A DNA stretch of 15,692 bases from UBA724 sp049596815 (GCA_049596815.1 JBMYLY010000034.1:1-15692); one strand, 5' to 3'; positions 1 through 8,052 are shown, counted from the stretch's first letter. Made by a program: numbers and translations. Notes: a model not told the origin generated them from the letters alone.

Positions 1-12
1 CGTATCGAAAAT

Positions 13-960
13 TTATTCACCTTCATCGGATGATTCGTATGGAACTTGTTTTTTGCCAAAAAGCGAAAAATGGACATAGCGTTTGGGGTTCGTGCGCAAA
101 TCATCGAGTAGCAATTGTAGGGCTGTATTGGTTTGATGCAAAGCTACATACAAGCTGTCATTAGCGACCAACTGGCCCAAAGTGCCATCCCCACTTTGAA
201 TTTGGTTGGTAATTACCGCCAAATTAGAAGAGGTTATATGTAGGTTTTCAATAAGCCCATTGAGATCTGCCTCAGTAAGCGTTGTAGTAGTTTGTTTTAA
301 ATCAGAAGTTATTTGAGCAAGGTTGTCTATGGTCTTGCCAAGTCCCCCATCTTTTGGTTGTAGCGACTTTTCTAGCTGCTGGCTGATGTTGTCTATTGCA
401 TTCAAGGCAGAAGTCAAGTGACCGATAGACTGATTGAGTTGGGCTTGTGCAGCCGTATCAAATACATTGTTAAAAGCTATCAAAACGGAGTCTGCATGGT
501 TGACCATGCTTTCAATTTTTTCTTGTAAGGGGGTGAGTTTGTCATTCACTAACTGAGTTAGACCAGGAGCAATGCTAGATTGAAGGGTGTCTCCAGATTG
601 TGCCATTGGTGCACCATCAAGAGCAGGTACTACAGCCAATGACTTACCGCCAATTAGGCCTGACTCGTATATTTTAGCAATGCTGTTCTTTGAGAAAATG
701 TATTGACGCTCCACTCTAAAACGAACCAACAAATGGGTGTTGGCAGGAAGCAAACTAATGTTTTCAACTGAACCCACTTGAAAGCCATTAATCGTTACCG
801 GCGTCCCCACAACAAGGCCCTCTGTGTTGTCATATTGGGCGTAATAAATACCATCACGCACCAACAAGTCGTTGGATTTGAGATAATTAAACCCAAAAAT
901 AAACAGGACGATTCCTGATATAACCAACAAGGCGGTTCGTAATTCGAGTGATATTTTCAA
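13..960 (-). CDS. MlaD/MCE-domain lipid-transport protein, membrane-anchored
   Basis: A 315-residue protein with one N-terminal membrane helix (about residues 9-27) followed by a single MCE domain (about 36-113, including GLVVGTPVTINGFQVGSV). The C-terminal part, about 120-300, is mostly helical and rich in N, Q, L and T. MCE proteins of the MlaD type form periplasmic rings that carry phospholipids between inner and outer membranes with an MlaE/MlaF ABC transporter; no mlaE or mlaF lies in this window. The start is a TTG at 958-960. It gives MKISLELRTALLV, the usual beginning of Bacteroidota MCE proteins, and no ATG lies before the membrane helix. It follows the amidase gene on the same strand after 59 bases, so the two are probably cotranscribed. 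The family call is firm; the transported lipid is inferred. Confidence 0.88.
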   Translation of the reverse strand: MKISLELRTALLVISGIVLFIFGFNYLKSNDLLVRDGIYYAQYDNTEGLVVGTPVTINGFQVGSVENISLLPANTHLLVRFRVERQYIFSKNSIAKIYESGLIGGKSLAVVPALDGAPMAQSGDTLQSSIAPGLTQLVNDKLTPLQEKIESMVNHADSVLIAFNNVFDTAAQAQLNQSIGHLTSALNAIDNISQQLEKSLQPKDGGLGKTIDNLAQITSDLKQTTTTLTEADLNGLIENLHITSSNLAVITNQIQSGDGTLGQLVANDSLYVALHQTNTALQLLLDDLRTNPKRYVHFSLFGKKQVPYESSDEGE

Positions 961-1019
961 ATCTTCAGAGATTTATTGGGTAAAAATAAGGATATAATTT
1001 GGCAAGGGAAAGGAGGGGT

Positions 1020-2144
1020 CTATTTTCTTTTCATCTCATTTGTTAACGGTATTTGAACACCGTTTTCAAAGGCCACAACAAAGCAGTCTTTGTATCCCTT
1101 TTTTCGAGCTTGATCGCGGAGTGATAAGGCTTGCTGGTAGCCTGAAGTGTTACCGAAATAGTAACGATATATAGAACCTTTCTGTAGTCTGTATATTGGG
1201 TTAAGTCCTTTAAAATTACTAGAAGTTGTTGCCAATTTGTTAGTGCTTGCCGCAATCTGCACTCGAAAAACTTGTGAAGGCTCCGTTGGTTGTTGTGGTG
1301 GTGTATTTGGGGATGACTCTTCAAAAACTTCACCGAACTGAAGGGTGGAAAAAATGTTGTTTTTGTATGCTATGATGGCTTTGGCAATGGCTTCACTCAT
1401 CTGATCTTGACCTTTTTTTGAGTTCAAATAGGCGCCTTCAGTTTTATTGGTCAAAAAACCTAACTCCACCAAAACGCTCGGCATATAGGTGTTGCGCAAC
1501 ACCAAAAAACCGGCTTGTTTAACAGTGCGATTTTTTCGTTTGAGGTTTTTTACAAAACTCTGTTGTATGGTGTTGGCTGCATCTATACTTTGGTCCAAAT
1601 AGGTTTCTTGCATGAGCACCAAGCTGATCACTGACTCAGGGTTGTTGGGGTCAAAGCCATCATATTTCTTTTCATAATCATCTTCCAAAAAGATTACAGA
1701 ATTTTCCTTTTGGGCGATTCGAAAATTGCGGTCATTCTCATGAAGTCCAAGCACAAAAGTACCGGCGCCATAGGCGTTTGAGTTATGAGCGTCACAATGA
1801 ATAGATACAAACAAGTCGGCCTTGGATTTGTTGGCTATAGAGGCGCGTTGATTGAGCTCCAAAAACACATCACTTTTTCGTGTGTACAACACTTTGATGT
1901 CTTTGTTGCGCTCTAAAATGGCACCGATTTTGAGCACAACTTTGAGCGCAATATGTTTTTCATAGTATCCATTACCACGGTTTCCAGGGTCTTTACCACC
2001 GTGACCCGCATCCAAAACGACTGTAAAGGGTTTGCTGGATTGGGCATGCAAAAAAGGGGAAATCATCAGCGCAACAACAAAGACAAAAGCTATTGTAAAA
2101 CACTCGAAAGAACCCGAAAAAATAGTCGTATTTTTGATTTCCAC
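1020..2144 (-). CDS. Secreted N-acetylmuramoyl-L-alanine amidase (Amidase_3) with SPOR-like tail
   Basis: A 374-residue zinc amidase that cleaves the bond between MurNAc and the stem peptide in periplasmic peptidoglycan, probably during cell separation or remodelling. A signal peptide covers about residues 1-35, with probable cleavage after FLHA. The catalytic domain covers about 40-262 and shows the expected zinc and catalytic residues: H48 in DAGHGGKD, E62 in YYEKHIAL, H116 in SIHCDAH, and E227 in VLVELGF. A P/Q/T-rich linker (about 276-290) leads to a C-terminal region, about 291-362, that looks like a SPOR (glycan-binding) domain, though it is divergent. The start is GTG at 2142-2144. An in-frame stop lies a few codons upstream and the next ATG is codon 27, inside the hydrophobic core, so GTG is the only good choice. 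It lies divergent to lptD and upstream of the MlaD-like gene. Confidence 0.92.
   Translation of the reverse strand: MEIKNTTIFSGSFECFTIAFVFVVALMISPFLHAQSSKPFTVVLDAGHGGKDPGNRGNGYYEKHIALKVVLKIGAILERNKDIKVLYTRKSDVFLELNQRASIANKSKADLFVSIHCDAHNSNAYGAGTFVLGLHENDRNFRIAQKENSVIFLEDDYEKKYDGFDPNNPESVISLVLMQETYLDQSIDAANTIQQSFVKNLKRKNRTVKQAGFLVLRNTYMPSVLVELGFLTNKTEGAYLNSKKGQDQMSEAIAKAIIAYKNNIFSTLQFGEVFEESSPNTPPQQPTEPSQVFRVQIAASTNKLATTSSNFKGLNPIYRLQKGSIYRYYFGNTSGYQQALSLRDQARKKGYKDCFVVAFENGVQIPLTNEMKRK
2129..2136 (+). promoter_or_regulatory. Candidate -7 box of the lptD promoter
   Basis: TATTTTTG fits the Bacteroidota -7 consensus TAnnTTTG. It lies inside the first codons of the divergent amidase gene, and its implied transcription start would be only about 15 bases before the lptD TTG. 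No TTG box is seen at the expected -33 distance, so this is tentative. A TAnnTTTG match is expected by chance several times in a window of this size. Confidence 0.35.
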
Positions 2145-2156
2145 AAGAAAGGGCTT

Positions 2157-4796
2157 TTGACAAATTTAAAACATATTCCCACAATTCGGTATGTACTGGG
2201 TGTTTTGATGGTTTTATCAGGTGGGTTTGTATTTGCCCAAGACAAGCCTATTGAAAACATTATAGTTGCTGACTCTATAGCAATAAACGATAGTATTCCT
2301 GTCAAAGAACCCTTACTTTTAGACCAAATCAAAAGAAATGCCAAAGGTTACATCACTATTGACAAGATTAATGAAAAAATGATCCTCTATGATGAAGCCG
2401 AGTTGTACTATCAAGATGTAGAGCTTAAATCGGGCATCATCGAGCTAGATTACAGTAGGAATATTGTCACTGCAGGAAGGATTAAGGATTCCACGGGACA
2501 ATTGGTTCAATACCCTTCATTCAAACAAGGTGGTGATGAAGTTTTTCCTGATTCACTTAGGTTTAATTTCGACAACAAAAAAGCCATCATTTGGAATTCG
2601 CGTAGTGAGCAAGGAGGCATGAATGTCAAGGCTATGGCTACAAAGAAAGAGAATGACTCTGTATATTACATACGCGATGCACGTGTGACTACATCTGAAA
2701 ATGTGGATGACCCCGAGTATTTTATCAAAGTTACCAAAGGAAAGTTTGTGCCCAAAAAGAAAATCATAGCAGGGCTCAGCAATCTCTACATTTCTGATGT
2801 TCCTACTCCTTTATTTTTACCATTCGCGTATTTTCCCATGAGCCAAAATCGGGAGAGTGGTTTCATTTTCCCAACCATCGGTGAGAATTTCAGTAGGGGG
2901 TATTTTATGCAAAATGGAGGATATTATTTTGCTGTAAATGATTTTTTCGATTTAGCTGTTTTGGGAGACTACTACACCAATGGGAGTTTTGGATTTCGAT
3001 TGGACTCGAACTACAACAAAAGATACAGCTACAGAGGTGCCCTAGGGTTTCGATTTGAAAATCTAATCAACGGCGAACGTGGCTTATCGGGATATTCAAA
3101 AAACACCATATTTAACTTGCGTTGGTCACACAGCAAAGACGCCAAATCGAACCCAAACAGTCGTTTTTCTGCATCTGTCAATTTGGGGAGTAGCTCCTAT
3201 TATCAAGAATCATTGAATCAAATCAATACGGGAAATTTTTTGAACAACACTTTATCTTCATCTGTTTCTTATTCTAAAACATTCCCAAAATACCCTTCGG
3301 TCAATTTATCTATTTCTGCGTCTCACAGCCAAAATACCCGCACCGATATAATCAATATGACCCTACCCACTTTTCAGGCAAGTATGGAGCGAATCTATCC
3401 TTTTGCTAAAAGAGATGGCATCAAAAAAGGAGTTTTACAAAACATCAATTTTCAATACAGCATTCGTGGAGAGAATCGCATACAAACCAATGATGATGAT
3501 TTCCTTACCGGACGGATGTTTGATGACGCACTCAATGGGTTTCGTCACGGTATACCTATCAACACATCCTTTAAAATTGCCAAACACTTCAACTTTTCTG
3601 TAGGTGGCTCCTATGACGAGGTGTGGACATTTGAAACTATCAAAAAAAATGATTTTGACCCTGTTCTCAATCAAGAGGTAGCTCAAGACACGATCAGCGG
3701 TTTTGATCGATTTGCACAGTACAACTTTAGTGCAAGCGTGGGCACCACCCTTTATGGGGTTTTTAATTTTAAAGAAGACGCCAAAGTACAATCTGTACGA
3801 CATGTTATGAATGCCAATGTAGGTTACAGCAGGTCTCCGAGTTTTGAGCAATACTATGATGAGTATATAATTGATGCAGAGGGCAACACCAGGTCTTATT
3901 CTCGTTTTGACGGCGGACTCTATGGGGCACCCAGTTTAAACAAATCAAGCTCTTTGAGTTTCACCCTACGCAATACTTTTGAAGCCAAAGTGCGAGATCG
4001 TGACAGTACGGCAGTAGAACCTAAAAAAATCAAATTACTTAACAATCTGAATTTTTCTACAACATACAACCTCGAGGCAGACTCTCTTCGTTTAAGTCCT
4101 GTTAGGATGACTGCAGTCATCCCATTGTTGGATAATAAACTGAATGTTAATGTAGGTGCCACTTTTGACCCTTATGCAATTGATGAAGATTTTAACCGGA
4201 TCAATACCTTGAATATTGAAAATGGCGGTCCACTTTTTAGAATGACCAGTGCCAACATGAATTGGGGTTATAGTTTTTCAAACAAAGACAAAAAGAATAA
4301 ATCGGATGAGGACGGGGAGAATCAAGATCCATACTCGAACGTAGAAAATGAATTGTTTGGTAGCAGCCAAGACTTTAGTGATAGAAGATTTACCGCAGAC
4401 CAAAGTTCTACTCAAGGAAAAGAAATAGAAGAAGAAGATAACGAAGGTAATTTTTATAGCACAAAAATTCCTTGGAACATCAACCTCAGACATAGCCTAA
4501 CCTATGCCAATACCAGAAGAAATAGAGAAATTTCCAACAATTCCCTAATGGTATCTGCAGATGTAGGTCTTACACCCAAATGGGATGTGGGTGTTTCTAC
4601 TGGATATGATTTTAAAAACAAAGGAGTCACTTATACAAATTTTCGCATTGAGCGTGATTTGGATAGTTGGGTGATGAATTTGGCATGGACTCCTTTTGGA
4701 GATCGACAATCTTGGTTCTTTTTTATAGGTATAAGAAGTGGTATGCTTAGCGATTTAAAATACGACAAAAGAAGAGAACCCGATCGAAGACTTTAA
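2157..4796 (+). CDS. lptD: LPS-assembly outer-membrane protein LptD
   Basis: An 879-residue outer-membrane barrel that receives LPS from the periplasmic Lpt bridge and inserts it into the outer leaflet. A signal peptide covers about residues 1-27, with cleavage likely between FVFA and QD. An OstA/LptA-like beta domain covers about 50-210. Next comes the LptD signature region around residues 214-240 (DVPTPLFLPFAYFPMSQ, then ESGFIFPTIG), then a long run of aromatic, alternating beta strands up to the C-terminus. A charged, low-complexity loop lies at about 708-765. I place the start at TTG 2157-2159. The frame stays open upstream to 1953, but that part is antisense to the amidase, and the TTG product begins directly with a good signal peptide. 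The only other start option before the cleavage site, ATG at 2208, would cut that peptide in half. No cysteine is present, unlike E. coli LptD. ridA follows after 12 bases. Confidence 0.9.
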   Translation: MTNLKHIPTIRYVLGVLMVLSGGFVFAQDKPIENIIVADSIAINDSIPVKEPLLLDQIKRNAKGYITIDKINEKMILYDEAELYYQDVELKSGIIELDYSRNIVTAGRIKDSTGQLVQYPSFKQGGDEVFPDSLRFNFDNKKAIIWNSRSEQGGMNVKAMATKKENDSVYYIRDARVTTSENVDDPEYFIKVTKGKFVPKKKIIAGLSNLYISDVPTPLFLPFAYFPMSQNRESGFIFPTIGENFSRGYFMQNGGYYFAVNDFFDLAVLGDYYTNGSFGFRLDSNYNKRYSYRGALGFRFENLINGERGLSGYSKNTIFNLRWSHSKDAKSNPNSRFSASVNLGSSSYYQESLNQINTGNFLNNTLSSSVSYSKTFPKYPSVNLSISASHSQNTRTDIINMTLPTFQASMERIYPFAKRDGIKKGVLQNINFQYSIRGENRIQTNDDDFLTGRMFDDALNGFRHGIPINTSFKIAKHFNFSVGGSYDEVWTFETIKKNDFDPVLNQEVAQDTISGFDRFAQYNFSASVGTTLYGVFNFKEDAKVQSVRHVMNANVGYSRSPSFEQYYDEYIIDAEGNTRSYSRFDGGLYGAPSLNKSSSLSFTLRNTFEAKVRDRDSTAVEPKKIKLLNNLNFSTTYNLEADSLRLSPVRMTAVIPLLDNKLNVNVGATFDPYAIDEDFNRINTLNIENGGPLFRMTSANMNWGYSFSNKDKKNKSDEDGENQDPYSNVENELFGSSQDFSDRRFTADQSSTQGKEIEEEDNEGNFYSTKIPWNINLRHSLTYANTRRNREISNNSLMVSADVGLTPKWDVGVSTGYDFKNKGVTYTNFRIERDLDSWVMNLAWTPFGDRQSWFFFIGIRSGMLSDLKYDKRREPDRRL
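2161..2168 (-). promoter_or_regulatory. Candidate -7 box of the amidase promoter
   Basis: Read on the minus strand this is TAAATTTG, a match to the Bacteroidota TAnnTTTG box, ending 16 bases before the amidase GTG. It sits within codons 2-4 of the divergent lptD gene. A TTG lies upstream, but only 13 bases away, which is shorter than the usual spacing, so the -33 element is uncertain. Confidence 0.38.
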
Positions 4797-4808
4797 TTCA
4801 AATTTTAT

Positions 4809-5189
4809 ATGAAAACCATTATCAACACCCCAGATGCCCCAACGCCTATCGGGCCCTACAATCAAGCTGTATTGGCAAACGACACCCTTTATGTAAGTGG
4901 TCAAATAGCGCTCAACCCAAAAACCATGGAGCTGGTTTCTGGCAATATTCAGGATGAAACCCATCAAGTGATGCAAAATCTACAAGCTGTTTTGGAGGCT
5001 GCTTCTATGAGTTTTGGTCACGTTGTGAAAGCAAGTATTTTCATTAGTGACATGAACGACTTCTCGGCCATCAATGAAGTTTACGGAAGCTATTTTGATG
5101 AGCCCACAGCACCCGCCCGTGAAACCGTGCAAGTAGCCGTACTTCCCAAACATGTGAACGTCGAGATTTCAGTAATTGCAGTACGCTAG
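4809..5189 (+). CDS. ridA: RidA-family reactive enamine/imine deaminase
   Basis: A 126-residue member of the RidA/YjgF/YER057c family. These small trimeric cytosolic enzymes hydrolyse the reactive enamines and imines released by PLP enzymes such as threonine dehydratase, and so protect other PLP enzymes from damage. The length is typical. Family hallmarks are present: PIGPYNQAV near the N-terminus (the tyrosine of the active pocket), YVSGQIALNP, and the C-terminal block PARETVQVAVLPKHVNVEI with the conserved arginine that binds the substrate carboxylate and the conserved glutamate. E. coli RidA has a cysteine two residues after that arginine; here it is threonine. The gene starts 12 bases after lptD and is probably cotranscribed with it. 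Its TAG stop overlaps the TAG stop of the convergent kinase gene. Function is by family; the true substrate in this organism is not shown. Confidence 0.93.
   Translation: MKTIINTPDAPTPIGPYNQAVLANDTLYVSGQIALNPKTMELVSGNIQDETHQVMQNLQAVLEAASMSFGHVVKASIFISDMNDFSAINEVYGSYFDEPTAPARETVQVAVLPKHVNVEISVIAVR
5186..5189. other. Shared CTAG: overlapping stop codons of convergent genes
   Basis: The palindrome CTAG supplies the TAG stop of ridA on the plus strand (5187-5189) and the TAG stop of the N-acetylglucosamine kinase on the minus strand (5188-5186). The genes therefore overlap tail to tail by four bases and leave no intergenic space for a terminator. Confidence 0.97.
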
Positions 5190-6037
5190 AGATGACTTAG
5201 GTGATAAGACACCAAGCCTTCGATGGGCTTTTTGAGCACCTTGCCCAAACTCAATCCGAAAGAATGTAGCTCCTCCTCTAATTCTTTTTTAAGAAAATGC
5301 GCTATAGAACCAATAAAATGGATGGGTAATTCTTTGGCGTTTCCAAATTGAAGAATTTGATTTTCTATAAATAATCGCAAACCTTTGCGTATCAAAGACT
5401 GTACATATTCCTCGTCTTTGTGAACAATTACAAATTTTGCAAAAGTTGCTAAGTACGTATTCGGATTGGTTTTTTTGTATAGATTGGTTTTGATTTCTTC
5501 GGCACCCAGATTAAATTCTTCGGCAAACAGACTCGCTAATGATTCTGGTATTTTGTTAAAATAGTAATCTCGCAGTAGTTGTCGACCAAAATAGTTACCA
5601 CTGGCATCATCCATCAATACATAACCTAAGGATGTAACTTTTTGATGAACCGTATCACCGTCAAAAAAACTGCAGTTTGAGCCTGTTCCAAGAATACATA
5701 CTATGCTTTCTTGACCAGGGTCGGTGATTGCATATACAGCCGCATAGGTGTCTTCTTTTACAATGGTTTCGGCATTTTGAAAAATAGCAGTCAGCACATT
5801 GTCCATCAATCTTCTAGGGGGTTCTGTACCACAACCTGCGCCATAGAAATAGACAGAGTCAACCTCATTTCTCACTCTGTAAAGTTCATAATTGTTGATA
5901 ATGCGTTCTTCGACAATATCTTCTGAAAGCACTTGGGGATTCAGGCCAAGGGTTTGGGTTTCAAAAAGAATGTGGCCAGCATCATCAATGGCAATCCAAT
6001 CCGTTTTGGTGGAGCCACTATCGACGATCAATCGCAT
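5186..6037 (-). CDS. N-acetylglucosamine kinase, BadF/BadG/BcrA/BcrD ATPase family
   Basis: A 283-residue kinase of the ASKHA (actin/hexokinase) fold. It is predicted to phosphorylate GlcNAc to GlcNAc-6-phosphate in the cytosol, feeding the NagA/NagB route or cell-wall precursor synthesis. Visible motifs are phosphate-1 DSGSTKTDW at residues 6-14, the nucleotide-binding CILGTGSN at about 113-120, the segment LGYVLMDDASGNYFGR, and the C-terminal IGSIAHFLKKELEEE followed by KKPIEGLVSYH. Where many family members carry GDEGSG, this protein has MDDASG, so the acidic loop is altered. It is the last gene of a pfkA-gapA-kinase operon, starting 9 bases after gapA, which supports a sugar substrate. 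Related proteins act on other sugars or in other reactions (for example benzoyl-CoA reductase activators), so GlcNAc specificity is the best guess rather than proven. Confidence 0.85.
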   Translation of the reverse strand: MRLIVDSGSTKTDWIAIDDAGHILFETQTLGLNPQVLSEDIVEERIINNYELYRVRNEVDSVYFYGAGCGTEPPRRLMDNVLTAIFQNAETIVKEDTYAAVYAITDPGQESIVCILGTGSNCSFFDGDTVHQKVTSLGYVLMDDASGNYFGRQLLRDYYFNKIPESLASLFAEEFNLGAEEIKTNLYKKTNPNTYLATFAKFVIVHKDEEYVQSLIRKGLRLFIENQILQFGNAKELPIHFIGSIAHFLKKELEEELHSFGLSLGKVLKKPIEGLVSYHLSHL

Positions 6038-6046
6038 ATGTTGAAA

Positions 6047-7051
6047 TTATAATGAATTGGCAAGCTGAGCAAGCTCAATCAATTTGTTGGAATAACCCGC
6101 CTCATTATCATACCAAGATACAATTTTAAAGAAAGTATCGTTGAGCTGGATACCGGCATTGGCATCAACAATAGAAGTACGTGAATCACCAATGAAATCT
6201 TGTGAGACCACCAACTCCTCTGTAAAGCCTAGGATGCCAGACATGGCACCCTCAGAGGCAGACTTAAGCGCAGCCATCACCTCTTCGTAGCTGGTTGTCT
6301 TCTCGAGCTTCACTGTTAAATCAACTACAGACACGTCGGCTGTAGGAACACGAAATGCCATACCTGTAATCTTACCTTGCAATGATGGAATTACTTTGGT
6401 AACTGCTTTAGCAGCTCCAGTCGATGCAGGGATGATGTTGATCATAGAAGAGCGTCCTCCGCGATAATCCTTTCGAGAGGGGCCGTCAACAGTCATTTGG
6501 GTAGCTGTCACCGCATGAACTGTAGTCATCAAAGCTTCAGCCACACCAAAATTGTCATGTAATACCTTGGCAAGAGGGGCCAAACAGTTAGTCGTACAAG
6601 AAGCATTAGAAACAATAGTATCAGTGGCTTTAAGGTCTTCATGGTTGACACCCATTACAAACATGGGCGCATCAGCAGAAGGAGCAGAAATAACTACTTT
6701 TTTAGCACCTCCGTCGATGTGTAACTGAGCTTTTTCAAGAGTCGTAAAAATCCCTGTACATTCGGCAACAACATCGGCGCCAACCTCATCCCATTTCAGG
6801 TTTTGGGGGTCACGCTCTGCAGTAATACGCACTGTTTTTCCATCTACCACCAAATGGCCATCTTTAATTTCGATAGATGCCGAGCAAGTTCCATGGACAG
6901 AATCATATTTGAGCAAATAAGCCAAATGTTCTACATCGAGTAAGTCATTGATGGCAACGACCTCAACGTTGTCCTTTTGCAAAGAAGCACGAAAGACCAT
7001 ACGACCAATTCTTCCAAATCCGTTAATTCCTAGTTTAAGTGTAGTAGACAT
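6047..7051 (-). CDS. gapA: Glyceraldehyde-3-phosphate dehydrogenase, type I (NAD-dependent)
   Basis: A 334-residue cytosolic enzyme that oxidises and phosphorylates glyceraldehyde-3-phosphate to 1,3-bisphosphoglycerate. The Rossmann motif INGFGRIGR lies at residues 9-17. D36 in AINDLLD is the acidic residue expected for NAD rather than NADP preference. The catalytic block SNASCTTNC contains C152, with H179 in TTVHAVTATQ. The C-terminal SWYDNEAGYSNKL is intact, and the length is normal for the family. The ATG at 7049-7051 is preceded by an A-rich leader without a Shine-Dalgarno sequence. It follows pfkA after 14 bases and precedes the sugar kinase by 9, so it is a middle gene of one operon. 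The DLLDVEHLAYLLKYDSVHG stretch and D36 suggest the glycolytic (GapA) form rather than the gluconeogenic one. Confidence 0.97.
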   Translation of the reverse strand: MSTTLKLGINGFGRIGRMVFRASLQKDNVEVVAINDLLDVEHLAYLLKYDSVHGTCSASIEIKDGHLVVDGKTVRITAERDPQNLKWDEVGADVVAECTGIFTTLEKAQLHIDGGAKKVVISAPSADAPMFVMGVNHEDLKATDTIVSNASCTTNCLAPLAKVLHDNFGVAEALMTTVHAVTATQMTVDGPSRKDYRGGRSSMINIIPASTGAAKAVTKVIPSLQGKITGMAFRVPTADVSVVDLTVKLEKTTSYEEVMAALKSASEGAMSGILGFTEELVVSQDFIGDSRTSIVDANAGIQLNDTFFKIVSWYDNEAGYSNKLIELAQLANSL

Positions 7052-7065
7052 AGTATTTTTTGTTT

Positions 7066-8052
7066 TTAAAGAGTCATTATATCAGAAACGCGAATAAGTT
7101 CGCGGTTAATTTTAGATTTTCCTTTGATGGCTTGGTCTAAGGGTGTGAGAATCATTTCTCCATTTTGCATTCCTACCATATGGCCAGAAACACCCTCCAT
7201 AAGTGCTTCTACAGCCTTGAGACCCATACGGCTGGCCAAAACGCGGTCAAAGCAAGAAGGTGTACCTCCGCGTTGGATGTGACCAAGTACAGAAACACGC
7301 ACTTCGTAAGCAGGAAGGTTTTCTTCAATATATTCGGCCAATTCAAAGACGTTTTTTCCAATTTTATCTCCTTCAGCAACAACGACGATGCTGGAAGATT
7401 TGCCAGATTTTTTGCTACGCTTCAAAGATTCAAGCAGGCGCTCTAAGCCGAGGTTTTCCTCAGGGATTAATATTTCTTCAGCACCAGCACCTATACCCAC
7501 ATTGAGCGCTATGTGACCTGCATCCCTACCCATCACCTCAACAAAGAACAATCGGTTGTGAGAAATGGCCGTATCGCGAATTTTATCAATGGCCTCGACT
7601 ACCGTGTTTAGTGCAGTGTCGTAACCTATGGTGTGAGAGGTGCCAAAAATATCATTGTCAATAGTACCCGGCACACCAACTACAGGGATGCCAAATTCTT
7701 TTTCGAAAATCATCCCTCCTGTAAAACTGCCGTCACCACCAATCACCACCAAAGCTTCGATACCATGCTTTTTTAAATTTTCATACGCGCTCTTTCGGCC
7801 TTCTTTGGTGCGAAATTCTTTAGATCGTGCCGATTTTAGCTTGGTGCCACCTTTATTGATAATGTTGTTGACACTCCGGGCAGAAAGCGGTTTAATATCA
7901 CCTTCGATCAGACCTTGATACCCACGATAAACCCCAAAGCAATTGATGTTATAATGAGCACAAGTACGAACAACTGAACGCAATGCGGCGTTCATACCGG
8001 GGGCATCGCCACCAGATGTCAAAACAGCGATATTTTGAATATTTTTAGTCAT
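7066..8052 (-). CDS. pfkA: ATP-dependent 6-phosphofructokinase
   Basis: A 328-residue enzyme converting fructose-6-phosphate and ATP to fructose-1,6-bisphosphate, the committed step of glycolysis. Motifs in order are SGGDAPGMN (13-21, ATP site), IGGDGSFTGG (about 104-113), PGTIDNDI (128-135, catalytic D132), VEVMGRDAGH, and the C-terminal LGHIQRGGTPSCFDR. Glycines at 108 and 129 mark the ATP-dependent type; pyrophosphate-dependent enzymes carry Asp and Lys at the matching places. The length equals that of bacterial PfkA. The ATG at 8050-8052 follows a 107-base spacer after tamB that contains a likely promoter. It is the first gene of the pfkA-gapA-kinase operon. Allosteric control by ADP or PEP is usual for the family but cannot be judged here. 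Confidence 0.97.
   Translation of the reverse strand: MTKNIQNIAVLTSGGDAPGMNAALRSVVRTCAHYNINCFGVYRGYQGLIEGDIKPLSARSVNNIINKGGTKLKSARSKEFRTKEGRKSAYENLKKHGIEALVVIGGDGSFTGGMIFEKEFGIPVVGVPGTIDNDIFGTSHTIGYDTALNTVVEAIDKIRDTAISHNRLFFVEVMGRDAGHIALNVGIGAGAEEILIPEENLGLERLLESLKRSKKSGKSSSIVVVAEGDKIGKNVFELAEYIEENLPAYEVRVSVLGHIQRGGTPSCFDRVLASRMGLKAVEALMEGVSGHMVGMQNGEMILTPLDQAIKGKSKINRELIRVSDIMTL

Noticed and set aside
961..1019. AGGAGG-like sequence (plus strand, about 1011-1017) as a ribosome binding site
   Set aside because: No plus-strand gene follows it; the neighbouring genes run on the minus strand.
1953..2156. Open frame extending lptD upstream by 68 codons, antisense to the amidase
   Set aside because: It contains no recognisable domain, lies on the opposite strand of conserved amidase coding sequence, and would bury the signal peptide. 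TTG 2157 explains the N-terminus better.
3435..3851. Open frame of 138 codons antisense to lptD
   Set aside because: No family resemblance, no start context, and fully within a strong beta-barrel coding region; it behaves as a shadow frame.
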